Shown piece by piece: positions 1 through 7,607 of a DNA stretch of 38,227 bases (positions are counted from its first letter, which is position 1; the number at the start of each line of letters is the position of its first letter). The notes beneath the pieces were generated by a model that saw nothing but the letters and a program-made list of their open reading frames with translations, did no database searches and was not told the DNA's origin. Made by a program: the position numbers and the translations under genes. Origin of the DNA: CAYUYV01 sp050331455. GTDB taxonomy: Bacteria > Pseudomonadota > Alphaproteobacteria > JAJFIK01. Location of the stretch: NCBI GenBank assembly GCA_050331455.1, contig JBHJGV010000068.1, forward strand, positions 1 through 38,227, written 5' to 3'.

Positions 1-849
1 CACCATCCAGGGATGCTTGCCCTCCAAAGGCGCCCTCGTATTGGGTCCGTGCCGCAGAACAAAATCGAGCCCAATCGCAGGGATCAGTTCGAAACTGGAG
101 ACGAGGTCCCCGGTGATGCTCCGGGCCCGGCCGAGCAGGGCAACGGCCTGCGCCGCATTCACAAGGCCAATAAAGGCGGTCACGGACTGGCGCGGCCGCG
201 GGCGCAGTTTCAGGGTCGCCGCCGTGATCACGCCGAGCGTGCCTTCCGCGCCGATAAACAGGTGCTTCAGGTCATAGCCCGTATTGTCCTTGCGCAGACC
301 GCGCAGCCCGTCCCAGACCCGCCCGTCGGCGAGCACCACCTCAAGCCCCAGCACCTGGTCCCGGGTATTGCCATAGCGCAACACATTCACACCGCCCGCA
401 TTGGTGGAGAGGTTGCCACCAATACGGCAGGAGCCTTCGGCCGCAAGGCTCAAGGGGAAGAACCGATCCGCCTGTTCCGCCGCGGCCTGAATTTCGGCAA
501 GGATCACTCCGGCCTCAACGGTGATGGTGTCATTGGCCGCATCCAGAGCCCGGATCCGGTTGAGCCGTGTCAGTGACAAAAGAATGGATGTGCCAAATGG
601 AATCTGGCCGCCCACAAGCCCCGTATTGCCGCCCTGGGGCGTGATCGGGATCCGGTACTCCGTACACAGGCGCAGGACATGCGATACCTCTTCGCTAGTG
701 CCTGGACGGACAATCAGCGGTGTCTCGCCCTCATATTTGTCCCGCCATTCCCGCAAATAAGGCGTGCTGTCGGCGGCACCCGTGATCAGGCCATTGGGCC
801 CGACGAGTCCTTTCACGTCGTCTACAAAGGCTTGTGGCAAGGTCAGCAT
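1..849 (-). CDS. FAD-binding oxidase, D-2-hydroxyacid/hydroxyglutarate dehydrogenase type (partial)
   Basis: The reverse strand encodes 283 residues before the window edge cuts the gene, so the C-terminal FAD-linked oxidase domain is missing. The visible part is a PCMH-type FAD-binding domain. It has the PQGGNTGLVGGQ loop near residue 75, the NLSTNAGGVNVLRYGN segment near residue 147 and FIGAEGTLGVIT near residue 200, as in GlcD and D-2-hydroxyglutarate dehydrogenases. Members oxidise a D-2-hydroxy acid and pass electrons to quinone or an electron-transfer flavoprotein; the substrate cannot be told from this fragment. The ATG at 849 shares its A with the TGA of the upstream sua5 gene (TGATG), so the two are probably translationally coupled. 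The enzyme class is secure; the exact enzyme is not. Confidence 0.88.
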   Translation of the reverse strand, partial: MLTLPQAFVDDVKGLVGPNGLITGAADSTPYLREWRDKYEGETPLIVRPGTSEEVSHVLRLCTEYRIPITPQGGNTGLVGGQIPFGTSILLSLTRLNRIRALDAANDTITVEAGVILAEIQAAAEQADRFFPLSLAAEGSCRIGGNLSTNAGGVNVLRYGNTRDQVLGLEVVLADGRVWDGLRGLRKDNTGYDLKHLFIGAEGTLGVITAATLKLRPRPRQSVTAFIGLVNAAQAVALLGRARSITGDLVSSFELIPAIGLDFVLRHGPNTRAPLEGKHPWMV

Positions 850-1841
850 CAGGGTTCCTCTCGGCTTTTTTCGTCCCGGCCCAAAGCCGCACGGCGCAGG
901 CGGTCGTTGATTGCTTCTCCAAGGCCGGTTTCGGGTATCGGCGCGACGGCGATGGCTTCGACGCCCTGGTCGTCGAGATCGCGCAAGGTGCTGAACAGAT
1001 TGGCCGCTGCCTCCAGAAGATCGCCGGTCTCGCTCAGTTGCCGGACCAAAGGGCCATCCGTCCCGCGATCATGGGCGCCGAAGCCGATAAACGCCTCGCC
1101 GGGCCGGGGAGCGTCCGCATTGAGGCGCAGGCGGGCGCGGGGGGCATAATGGCGGGCGAGCTGTCCCGGTGAGCGCGGCGCGCCATCCAGTGATCCCGCC
1201 TCCGACAAGGGCCCGACAACGGCCTCGATCCGCTCCCGGGAGAGTCCGCCAGGGCGGAGCAGAGTCACCCGATCGTCATCCACGGCCAGCACGGTCGATT
1301 CAACGCCTACGGAACAGGGGCCGCCATCCAGGATCATGTCGACCGCATGGCCCAATCCCTGGGCCACATGCTCCGCACGGGTCGGGCTCACCTGCCCCGA
1401 AGGATTGGCGCTCGGCGCCGCCAGGGGACGCCCTGCCGCGACGATGACCGCCGACATTACCGGGTGAGCCGGCACGCGCAGGGCCAGGGTGTCGAGCCCG
1501 GCGCTGGCGAGATCGGCGATGCCACAGTCAGGGCGCCGGGGCAGGACCAGGGTCAACGGCCCGGGCCAGAAGGTCTCGGCGAGGCGCCGGGCCGTTTCCG
1601 AAAACACCCCAAGGGCCGCGGCCTCCTTAAGGCTGGCGACATGCACGATGAGCGGATTGAACCGGGGGCGTCCCTTCGCCGCAAAGATCCGGGCCACGGC
1701 CTCACCCCGGGTGGCATCGGCGGCCAGGCCATAGACGGTCTCGGTGGGCAGGGCCACAAGGCTGCCCGCGCGCAGGATGGCGCCTGCCCGCTGGATGGCC
1801 GGGCCCGTCGCCTCCACGGGTCTGTGCACCGCACTGTCCAT
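849..1841 (-). CDS. sua5: L-threonylcarbamoyladenylate synthase, Sua5 type
   Basis: The product makes threonylcarbamoyl-AMP from threonine, bicarbonate and ATP, the first step of tRNA t6A37 synthesis in the cytoplasm. The YrdC domain starts with the PTETVYGLAADA motif and continues with KGRPRFNPLIVHV, the FWPGPLTLVL segment and the AAPSANPSGQVSPT motif. The C-terminal Sua5 domain follows the linker SPGQLARHYAPRARL, so this is the long two-domain form rather than the short TsaC. I chose the ATG at 1841 because AAAGGAG lies about 6 bases upstream. An in-frame ATG at 1892 would add 17 residues unlike the family start and has no good ribosome site. The gene ends in a TGATG overlap with the oxidase gene. 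It runs divergently from the acyl-CoA dehydrogenase, with an 86-base gap that must carry both promoters. Confidence 0.93.
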   Translation of the reverse strand: MDSAVHRPVEATGPAIQRAGAILRAGSLVALPTETVYGLAADATRGEAVARIFAAKGRPRFNPLIVHVASLKEAAALGVFSETARRLAETFWPGPLTLVLPRRPDCGIADLASAGLDTLALRVPAHPVMSAVIVAAGRPLAAPSANPSGQVSPTRAEHVAQGLGHAVDMILDGGPCSVGVESTVLAVDDDRVTLLRPGGLSRERIEAVVGPLSEAGSLDGAPRSPGQLARHYAPRARLRLNADAPRPGEAFIGFGAHDRGTDGPLVRQLSETGDLLEAAANLFSTLRDLDDQGVEAIAVAPIPETGLGEAINDRLRRAALGRDEKSREEP

Positions 1842-1927
1842 CACGCGCTCCTTTCGGGCCGGGACGGCCTGCAAAACCTGACCGGCATCCATGCTATAAG
1901 GGTGGGAGAAACAACGGGAGGCACCCT

Positions 1928-3736
1928 ATGACTTATCAGGCTCCGCTCAAGGATATACGGCACACCCTCGACAACATCATCGGATTGCGGCCCTTGATGG
2001 ATACGGGCGCTTTTCCCGACCTCTCAGACGATCTGGTGGGTGCCATTCTGGAGGAGTCCGGCAAGCTGTCGAGCGAGGTTCTGGCGCCCCTCAACTGGAC
2101 TGGTGATGTCCAGGGCTCCAAACTGAACCCCGACCACACGGTGACCTTGCCGGATGGCTTTGGCGATGCGTATCGCACCTGGGTGGAGGCGGGCTGGGGC
2201 AGCGTGCCGTTTGACCCGGGCTATGGCGGCCAGGGCCTGCCGCGCCTGATCATGCTGGCGGTTCAGGAAATGGTCCAGGCCGCGAACCCGGCCTGGGGTC
2301 TCGGGCCGCTGCTCACGCAAGGCGCCATCGAGGCACTGCACGCCCATGGCACCCAGGAGCAAAAAAGCCTGTTCCTGCCCAAGCTGATCAGCGGCGAATG
2401 GTCGGGCACCATGAACCTGACCGAACCCCATGCGGGCTCCGATGTGGGGGCCTTGCGCGCCAAGGCGGAACGCCGGGGCGATGGCACCTACGCCATCACG
2501 GGCACCAAGATCTGGATCAGCTGGGGCGAGCATCCGGCGGCGGAGAATATCGTGCATCTGGTGCTGGCGCGCCTGCCGGAGGCCCCTCCGGGCACGCGGG
2601 GCCTGTCCCTGTTCCTGGTTCCGAAAGTCCTGGTGGAGAAGGATGGATCTCTGGGGGCACGCAACGATGTCAAATGCATCGGCCTGGAGGGCAAGCTCGG
2701 CATCCATGGCTCGCCCACCTGCGTTATGAGCTATGGCGAGAACGGCGGCGCCATCGGTACCCTGATCGGCCGGGAGAACAAGGGCATGGCCGCCATGTTC
2801 ACCATGATGAACAATGCGCGGCTGAATGTGGGCATCCAGGGCGTCGGCCTCAGCGATGCAGCCTTCCAGAAGGCGCTGGCCTACGCCAAGGACCGCAGAC
2901 AGGGCAAGCCCTTCGGCCTTCAGCACGAACTCATCGACATGATCCCGATCATTCAGCATGCCGATGTCCGCCGCATGCTGCTGCTCATGAAGGCCCAGAC
3001 CGAGGCTGCCCGGGCGATCTGCTATGCCACGGCCCAGGCCGCCGATCTGGCCCTCAGCCATCCCAACGAGACCCAGCGCGCGACCCACAAGGCCCGGGAG
3101 GAACTGCTCACCCCCATCGCAAAGGCCTTCAGCACGGATCTCGGGGTGGAGAATGCCTCCATCGGTGTGCAGGTCCATGGCGGTGCCGGCTTTGTAGAGG
3201 AAACCGGAGCCGCGCAATATCTGCGCGACAGCCGGATCTATCCCATTTACGAGGGCACCAACGGCATTCAGGCCATCGATCTCGTCACCCGCAAGCTGCC
3301 CCTTGAAGGGGGACTGGTGCTAGAGCGCTTGATGGACGAAGTGCGGGCCACGGCCCATGCCCTGACGGCTACGGAGGATCCGGCCCTCGGCCACCTGGTC
3401 CATGGCCTGAAGGTGGGGGTCAGCACCGTGGAGCAGGTGAGCGAGCACCACATGGCGGCCCTGCGCGATAAGCCGTCGGATGCGCTCGCCGGGGCCACCC
3501 CTTTCCTGCGCCTGATGGGCACCGTCCTCGGCGGGCACTATCTGGGGCGCGGAGCCCTGGCCGCGCGCCACAAGATTCTGGATGGCGACACGGACACCGC
3601 CTTCTGGGGCTCCAAGATGACCCTGGCCAAGTTCTATGCCAGCGCGGTCCTGCCCCTGGCGCCGGCCCTGGGCCAGACCGCTCTCGGCGGCAGCGACGTG
3701 CTCTATGAGGCGGATCCGGATGTTCTGACGGGCTGA
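1928..3736 (+). CDS. Acyl-CoA dehydrogenase, DmdC-like
   Basis: This 602-residue flavoprotein belongs to the long acyl-CoA dehydrogenase branch that includes 3-methylmercaptopropionyl-CoA dehydrogenase (DmdC). It has the short N-terminal extension (MTYQAPLKDIRHTL), the N-terminal helical domain, the MNLTEPHAGSDVGALR middle domain, and the catalytic segment YEGTNGIQA with Glu442. A C-terminal extension typical of this branch follows, and the length matches the usual 590-600 residues. Enzymes of this group make the alpha-beta double bond in acyl-CoA and reduce electron-transfer flavoprotein. Members are also common in organisms without DMSP metabolism, so the substrate should be left open. The ATG follows a GGGAGG site. 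The SGNH hydrolase gene starts four bases after the stop and is probably co-transcribed. Confidence 0.9.
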   Translation: MTYQAPLKDIRHTLDNIIGLRPLMDTGAFPDLSDDLVGAILEESGKLSSEVLAPLNWTGDVQGSKLNPDHTVTLPDGFGDAYRTWVEAGWGSVPFDPGYGGQGLPRLIMLAVQEMVQAANPAWGLGPLLTQGAIEALHAHGTQEQKSLFLPKLISGEWSGTMNLTEPHAGSDVGALRAKAERRGDGTYAITGTKIWISWGEHPAAENIVHLVLARLPEAPPGTRGLSLFLVPKVLVEKDGSLGARNDVKCIGLEGKLGIHGSPTCVMSYGENGGAIGTLIGRENKGMAAMFTMMNNARLNVGIQGVGLSDAAFQKALAYAKDRRQGKPFGLQHELIDMIPIIQHADVRRMLLLMKAQTEAARAICYATAQAADLALSHPNETQRATHKAREELLTPIAKAFSTDLGVENASIGVQVHGGAGFVEETGAAQYLRDSRIYPIYEGTNGIQAIDLVTRKLPLEGGLVLERLMDEVRATAHALTATEDPALGHLVHGLKVGVSTVEQVSEHHMAALRDKPSDALAGATPFLRLMGTVLGGHYLGRGALAARHKILDGDTDTAFWGSKMTLAKFYASAVLPLAPALGQTALGGSDVLYEADPDVLTG

Positions 3737-3740
3737 CCCC

Positions 3741-4505
3741 ATGGCCGGATCCCGATGGCTGCTGACGGTTTGTGGGGGGCTGGTCGGGCTTGCAGCACTG
3801 GCGCTTTACCTTGCTAATCACGGTGTTCTTGGCGCGCCCGACCGGGACGGGGGCGGGTTGTCCATCCCGCCAGGCGGGGCGGCACCGGCGACCCTCCCGC
3901 CCCAAAAACCCGTGTCCGTCCTTTTCCTGGGAACGAGCCTGACCCATGGCCGGGATTGGCCGGACAAAGCAACCGCACGCCTGACCGCCTGCCGCGGCGC
4001 GGCCGTGACGGCGGTGACGCTGGCCCGGCCCGGGGCGTCGAGCGCCTGGGGCGACGGGGCTTTGCGAGCTTGGCTCAAGGATCATGCCGGGGCGGCGCCG
4101 GACTTCGTGGTGGCGGAATTCGCCGTCAATGACGCCTCGCTGCTCCGAGGCCTGACGGTCTCCCGGAGCCGGCATTTCCACGGGCGCATTCTCCAGGCCG
4201 CCCGCAAGGCCGGGGCTCGTCCGGTGCTCATGACCATGAACCCCGCCTTCGGGCGCCATGGCTGGGAGCGGCCCGGCCTCGATGCCTACAATGCTCTCTA
4301 CCGCCGGATGGCCGCGCATGAGGATATCACGTTGATCGACACGGTGCCCGCGTGGAGCGCCATGCCGGAGTCCGGTCGCATGCGCCTGATGCCCGACGGC
4401 CTGCATCCCACCGACCAAGGCATGGCACGCGTCACCATTCCCGCCATCCTGGACGCCCTGGCGCCTGTCCTTTGCCCAAAGCCATCCCTGAATAGCCCAG
4501 GTTGA
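3741..4505 (+). CDS. SGNH/GDSL-family hydrolase, membrane-anchored or exported
   Basis: The 254-residue product begins with a hydrophobic segment (WLLTVCGGLVGLAALALYLA), so it is a signal-anchored or exported protein. The SGNH blocks are recognisable. Block I is VLFLGTSLTHG, with GTS in place of the usual GDS and the nucleophile Ser kept. Block III is FAVNDAS, keeping the Asn-Asp pair. Block V is DGLHPTDQG, supplying the catalytic Asp and His. Such enzymes hydrolyse esters or thioesters in lipids or acetylated glycans; the substrate cannot be predicted. The ATG lies four bases after the acyl-CoA dehydrogenase stop and has no strong ribosome site of its own, which suggests coupling to the upstream gene. 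Confidence 0.82.
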   Translation: MAGSRWLLTVCGGLVGLAALALYLANHGVLGAPDRDGGGLSIPPGGAAPATLPPQKPVSVLFLGTSLTHGRDWPDKATARLTACRGAAVTAVTLARPGASSAWGDGALRAWLKDHAGAAPDFVVAEFAVNDASLLRGLTVSRSRHFHGRILQAARKAGARPVLMTMNPAFGRHGWERPGLDAYNALYRRMAAHEDITLIDTVPAWSAMPESGRMRLMPDGLHPTDQGMARVTIPAILDALAPVLCPKPSLNSPG

Positions 4506-4676
4506 GGGAAAATTCCGGTGCGGGCGACCGTTCACAGCCTCTTTGCCTTATTTCCGGCGCAGCGCGGGGGCCATGTGGCGCTCCATGCCGGACAGGGCGC
4601 GCCTGAGTGCCGCGACAGCCCCGCTCCGGCATCCCGAACGGGGGAACTTGGACATTCACCAGGAAAGGGGAAACCC

Positions 4677-5513
4677 ATGACAGTCCGTTTTGCCGGCCTT
4701 GCAGCCGCTGCCTTCGTGGCTTTCGGCGTTGTCGCGCTGCCCGCCACCGCCGGCCACCACGAATTGGGTATGGTGCTGGAAAATCGCAGCGACAAGGACA
4801 AGGCTCGCGACAAGTACCGTCATCCGAAGGAAACCCTCGAATTCTTCGGCGTGACCCATAAGTCCCGCGTGGCCGAAGTACTGCCGGGCGGCGGCTGGTA
4901 CGGCCGTATCCTTCTGCCTCTGGTGGCCGACAATGGCGCCTATTTCGGCATCAACTATGCCGGTGCCATGGTCGAGAAGCTCTTCCCGAGCAATGCGGAA
5001 GGCTCCAAGAAATGGGCCGCTGAATTCCCGGCCAAGGCCGCCGAATGGGTCGATGGCGATCCGGACGTGAAAGCCTGGCGTTTCGGTGAGGCCCCTGAGG
5101 ACCTCGCCGGCACCCTCGACGTGGTCCTTTTCGTACGCGCCGCCCACCACCTGAACCGCGCCGGTGACAGCTTCTTCGCGGATGCCGCCGAAGAGGCCTT
5201 CAGCCTGCTGAAATCCGGCGGCGTCGTCGGCGTCGTCCAGCACCGGGCTCCGGCCGACATCAGCGACGAATGGGCCGTCGGCAATGCCGGCTATGTCAAG
5301 CAGTCCCGCGTGGTCGAAGTGTTCAAAGCCGCCGGCTTCACGCTGGAAGCCGCCAGCGAAGTGAACGCCAACCCGAACGACAAGCCGACGACGGATGATT
5401 TCGTTTGGCGTCTGCCGCCGTCCCTGGCCGGTGACCAGTCCGACGAGATGAAGAAGAAGCACATGGCCATCGGCGAGTCCGATCGCATGACGCTGAAATT
5501 CGTCAAGCCGTGA
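4677..5513 (+). CDS. Exported predicted SAM-dependent methyltransferase (COG4798-like)
   Basis: The 278-residue product has a clear signal peptide, with a hydrophobic stretch of about 17 residues after MTVR and a cleavage-like PATA-GHHE. A class I methyltransferase fold follows. VAEVLPGGGWYGRILLPLV is a glycine-rich motif I, and VVLFVRAAHHL with the later LLKSGGVVGVVQHR matches the motif II to III region. This combination is typical of the uncharacterised COG4798 'predicted methyltransferase' group. The start at 4677 is set by AGGAAAGGGGAAA just upstream; an open frame beginning further upstream (4518) lacks a ribosome site and would bury the signal peptide. A strong intrinsic terminator follows the stop. 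The methyl acceptor, and how SAM would reach an exported enzyme, are unknown. Confidence 0.85.
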   Translation: MTVRFAGLAAAAFVAFGVVALPATAGHHELGMVLENRSDKDKARDKYRHPKETLEFFGVTHKSRVAEVLPGGGWYGRILLPLVADNGAYFGINYAGAMVEKLFPSNAEGSKKWAAEFPAKAAEWVDGDPDVKAWRFGEAPEDLAGTLDVVLFVRAAHHLNRAGDSFFADAAEEAFSLLKSGGVVGVVQHRAPADISDEWAVGNAGYVKQSRVVEVFKAAGFTLEAASEVNANPNDKPTTDDFVWRLPPSLAGDQSDEMKKKHMAIGESDRMTLKFVKP

Positions 5514-5538
5514 GGCATCAGCGAGATCGTTGAGAAAG

Positions 5539-5572
5539 CGCGGCGGAGACCCGGTCTCCGCCGCGTTTTTTT
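5539..5572 (+). terminator. Intrinsic terminator after the methyltransferase gene
   Basis: A perfect 12-base-pair GC-rich stem (5539-5550 with 5554-5565) closes a three-base loop and is followed at once by seven T residues. It lies 25 bases after the stop at 5513 and ends the rightward unit. It also separates that unit from the convergent VanZ-LamG gene. Confidence 0.93.
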
Positions 5573-5592
5573 CGTTTGGTGGATGGGCGACT

Positions 5593-6744
5593 TCAGCCGG
5601 CTGTGGAGCGGGTCTCGGCGAGCCGGTCGGCCCGGTAATCCCGAACCCACTGGCCGGCGAACCAAACAGCCAGCAGAAGGACGAGGCCACCGCCGGTCAA
5701 TAGACTGACCGACAATTCACGGACGATCCGGGTCGGGAACAGCGGGGTCAGGTTCACGGGGCCCGCGGTGACGCCGTTCGAGAGCGCAAGGCTTGAGGCG
5801 CCGTTCTTGTACTCCGCCGTCACTTTCACGGGCTCGGTCGACAGGGAGCCTTCGCCGCTGGTCACATAGATGTCCGAGCCGTAAAGGCCCGACGCCAGGG
5901 TGCGGATGCGCAGCACGATCTCGTTGCGTTCCTGGCCAAGCATGAAATTGCTCACCATGTCCGATCCCGCGAAATTGACGATCCGCGCCGGCCCCCCCTG
6001 GTTCAGCGTGGCGGGAGTCATCCACGCCTCGATGATGAACCGCTCATTGCGCCGCACCGCTTCGCAGAAGGCCCGGGTCTCCTTGGTCCGCAGCAGGTTG
6101 CCGGGACCCGGGGTGCCGAGAGGGGTGGCGCTGCCGAGATCGATCACGTGGGTCGCGCCGGCCGGCGGGGGCGTGCCGCAGACCGGATCGGCCGAGCCGC
6201 TTGGCGCAAGTGCCTTGGAGCCCGTGGTCAGGCGCGCGCAAGGCACATCGCCCTGCCAGGGGCGGTTGCCGAGGGCATTGTCCCCGACGGTGAGGAAGTA
6301 GAAGCACTTCCAGGTATCAAGGCCCATGCCCGGCACCACATGGCGGGACACGAGACCATAGAGCACGGGGCCGGCGACCAACAGCACAAGGACGATCGCC
6401 GTGGCCTTGCGGGCGCTGTAGAGCGCCTCGCGCACCAGAATGCCCGCGGGCAGGGCGATCATGAGCCCGGCCGCATTCGCGACGACGTCGCGTAGGCTCA
6501 AGGTGCGGCCCACAAAGGGCTGCAGGATCTCGATGATGACGCTGAAGAGAAGGATCACCAGCAGATGACCGGTCAGACGCGCGCCCAAAGGGGCCGTCGC
6601 GAAGATCAGGACCGTCCACACACCGTAGGCGGAGAAATGCAGCAGCTTGTCTTGCACCCCCGGGGCGGGGGGTGGGCTCAGGGACGCTATGGCAATGCAC
6701 AGCCCCATCGCGATGGGCATGAGGGAAACAAGCGTGGCGCGCAT
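5593..6744 (-). CDS. VanZ-like membrane protein fused to a LamG/concanavalin-like domain
   Basis: The 383-residue product starts with a VanZ-like domain. QDKLLHFSAYGVW is near residue 31, and RTLSLRDVVANAAGLMIA, with the conserved Arg, Asp and Asn-x-x-Gly, is near residue 80. Several transmembrane segments lie within residues 1-130. An extracytoplasmic part follows, with a LamG/ConA-like jelly-roll segment at about 226-335 (RFIIEAWMTP, then GPARIVNFAG and FMLGQERNEIVLRIRT). A final membrane helix lies at about 344-365. The start at 6744 is an ATG with GGAAAG upstream; a TTG seven codons earlier has no clear site. VanZ domains occur in teicoplanin-resistance proteins and near exosortase and glycan systems, while LamG domains often bind glycans. 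A role at the cell surface is inference; no function is known. Confidence 0.85.
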   Translation of the reverse strand: MRATLVSLMPIAMGLCIAIASLSPPPAPGVQDKLLHFSAYGVWTVLIFATAPLGARLTGHLLVILLFSVIIEILQPFVGRTLSLRDVVANAAGLMIALPAGILVREALYSARKATAIVLVLLVAGPVLYGLVSRHVVPGMGLDTWKCFYFLTVGDNALGNRPWQGDVPCARLTTGSKALAPSGSADPVCGTPPPAGATHVIDLGSATPLGTPGPGNLLRTKETRAFCEAVRRNERFIIEAWMTPATLNQGGPARIVNFAGSDMVSNFMLGQERNEIVLRIRTLASGLYGSDIYVTSGEGSLSTEPVKVTAEYKNGASSLALSNGVTAGPVNLTPLFPTRIVRELSVSLLTGGGLVLLLAVWFAGQWVRDYRADRLAETRSTAG

Positions 6745-6800
6745 GGGGGCTTTCCGTGAAGTCAAGGAACGGCAGGAGGTGCTGGTCTATCACAGGGTGC

Positions 6801-6820
6801 GCCCGGCCAATAGGCCGGGC
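6801..6820. other. GC-rich hairpin between two leftward genes
   Basis: A perfect eight-base-pair stem (6801-6808 with 6813-6820) closes an AATA loop. It sits 55 bases beyond the stop of the exported repeat protein gene and 57 bases before the VanZ-LamG start. No T tract follows on the reverse strand, so it may be a weak terminator or an RNA-stabilising hairpin. Confidence 0.55.
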
Positions 6821-6875
6821 GGGCCCGCGAAGAGGCGCTCTGCAGCCACCGCATATGCCCCGGGTAGCGCTCCTG

Positions 6876-7457
6876 TCAGCAGTTTCCGGTCATCACCGTC
6901 GCGCCGCCGGGGTGCAGATAACCGGAGCACTGGCCGTCGCTCATCAGCCCGCCGAACAGGGTCTTGCGGTTGTAACCGCCTCCACCGCCGCCGCCCGATG
7001 CCGCCGCGCGCAGATTGAACTGGGCAGGCCCGCCTTCATAGCCGCCGAGCAGCGTGGGCCCCAGCCAGTAGCGCCCCGGATTGACGTAGCCGAACAAACG
7101 AGCGAGCAGCGCGTGTTCCTGGGGATGGATCTCCCGACCATTGATGAACACGCCGGTCATTTGGCCATAGCCGCCGCCGGAGGCATTGGCCTGGAGCGGC
7201 CCGCCCAAAGTGAGTCCCGGCAGGATGCGCCCCACGCTGGGGCCGCCTTCCACGCCCCACAGCCCTGAAGAGGGGTCGTACCAGTACCGCCCGTCGGGCA
7301 CGGCGCCGTAGGTCTGGGCGAGCGCCTGGCGCGTCTGGGGATCGAGGGGCACGCCGTTCACGACGACGTCTGCGAAAGCGGGGGAGGCTGCGCCGACCAG
7401 CGCGGCGAGGATGAGACCGAGAATACCGGTCTTCATCGAATGACTTGCTTGGAACAT
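6876..7457 (-). CDS. Exported glycine-rich protein with two internal repeats, unknown function
   Basis: The 193-residue product has a signal peptide (MKTGILGLILAALVGAASPAFA-D). The mature part holds two related units of roughly 45 residues. Each reads NG-x-x-(hydrophobic)-x-P-Q, then a short helix, YG or FG, a GRYW core and an EGGP end (AVPDGRYWYDP to VEGGP, and YVNPGRYWLGP to YEGGP). A poly-glycine run of seven residues and a short tail with two cysteines follow. The ATG at 7457 is preceded by AAGGAG; the open frame extends upstream but without a ribosome site. A CRP-like palindrome lies about 75 bases upstream. I do not recognise a characterised family. The aromatic-glycine repeats suggest a small periplasmic or surface protein. 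Confidence 0.8.
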   Translation of the reverse strand: MFQASHSMKTGILGLILAALVGAASPAFADVVVNGVPLDPQTRQALAQTYGAVPDGRYWYDPSSGLWGVEGGPSVGRILPGLTLGGPLQANASGGGYGQMTGVFINGREIHPQEHALLARLFGYVNPGRYWLGPTLLGGYEGGPAQFNLRAAASGGGGGGGYNRKTLFGGLMSDGQCSGYLHPGGATVMTGNC

Positions 7458-7530
7458 AAGTGTTTCTCCTTCATCCTGGGGAACTCTTGTTGCCCTTGTC
7501 ACCCGACAAGACCAGTCGCCGGAAAGGGGG

Positions 7531-7550
7531 GCTGTGATAGCGATCACAGC
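7531..7550. promoter_or_regulatory. CRP/FNR-type operator palindrome
   Basis: The 20 bases form a palindrome with eight-base arms around a four-base centre. The inner part reads TGTGA, six bases, TCACA, which is the exact core of the E. coli CRP consensus. It lies between the YejA-like gene's stop (7608) and the start of the repeat protein (7457), centred about 83 bases before that ATG. A CRP/FNR-superfamily regulator probably controls the exported repeat protein. I could not identify a convincing -10 element to say whether it activates or represses. Confidence 0.65.
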
Positions 7551-7607
7551 CGTAAAATAGGTCGCGACCAATATATCTTGATCCGATCCGTTGAAAGGGC
7601 CGCTTTC

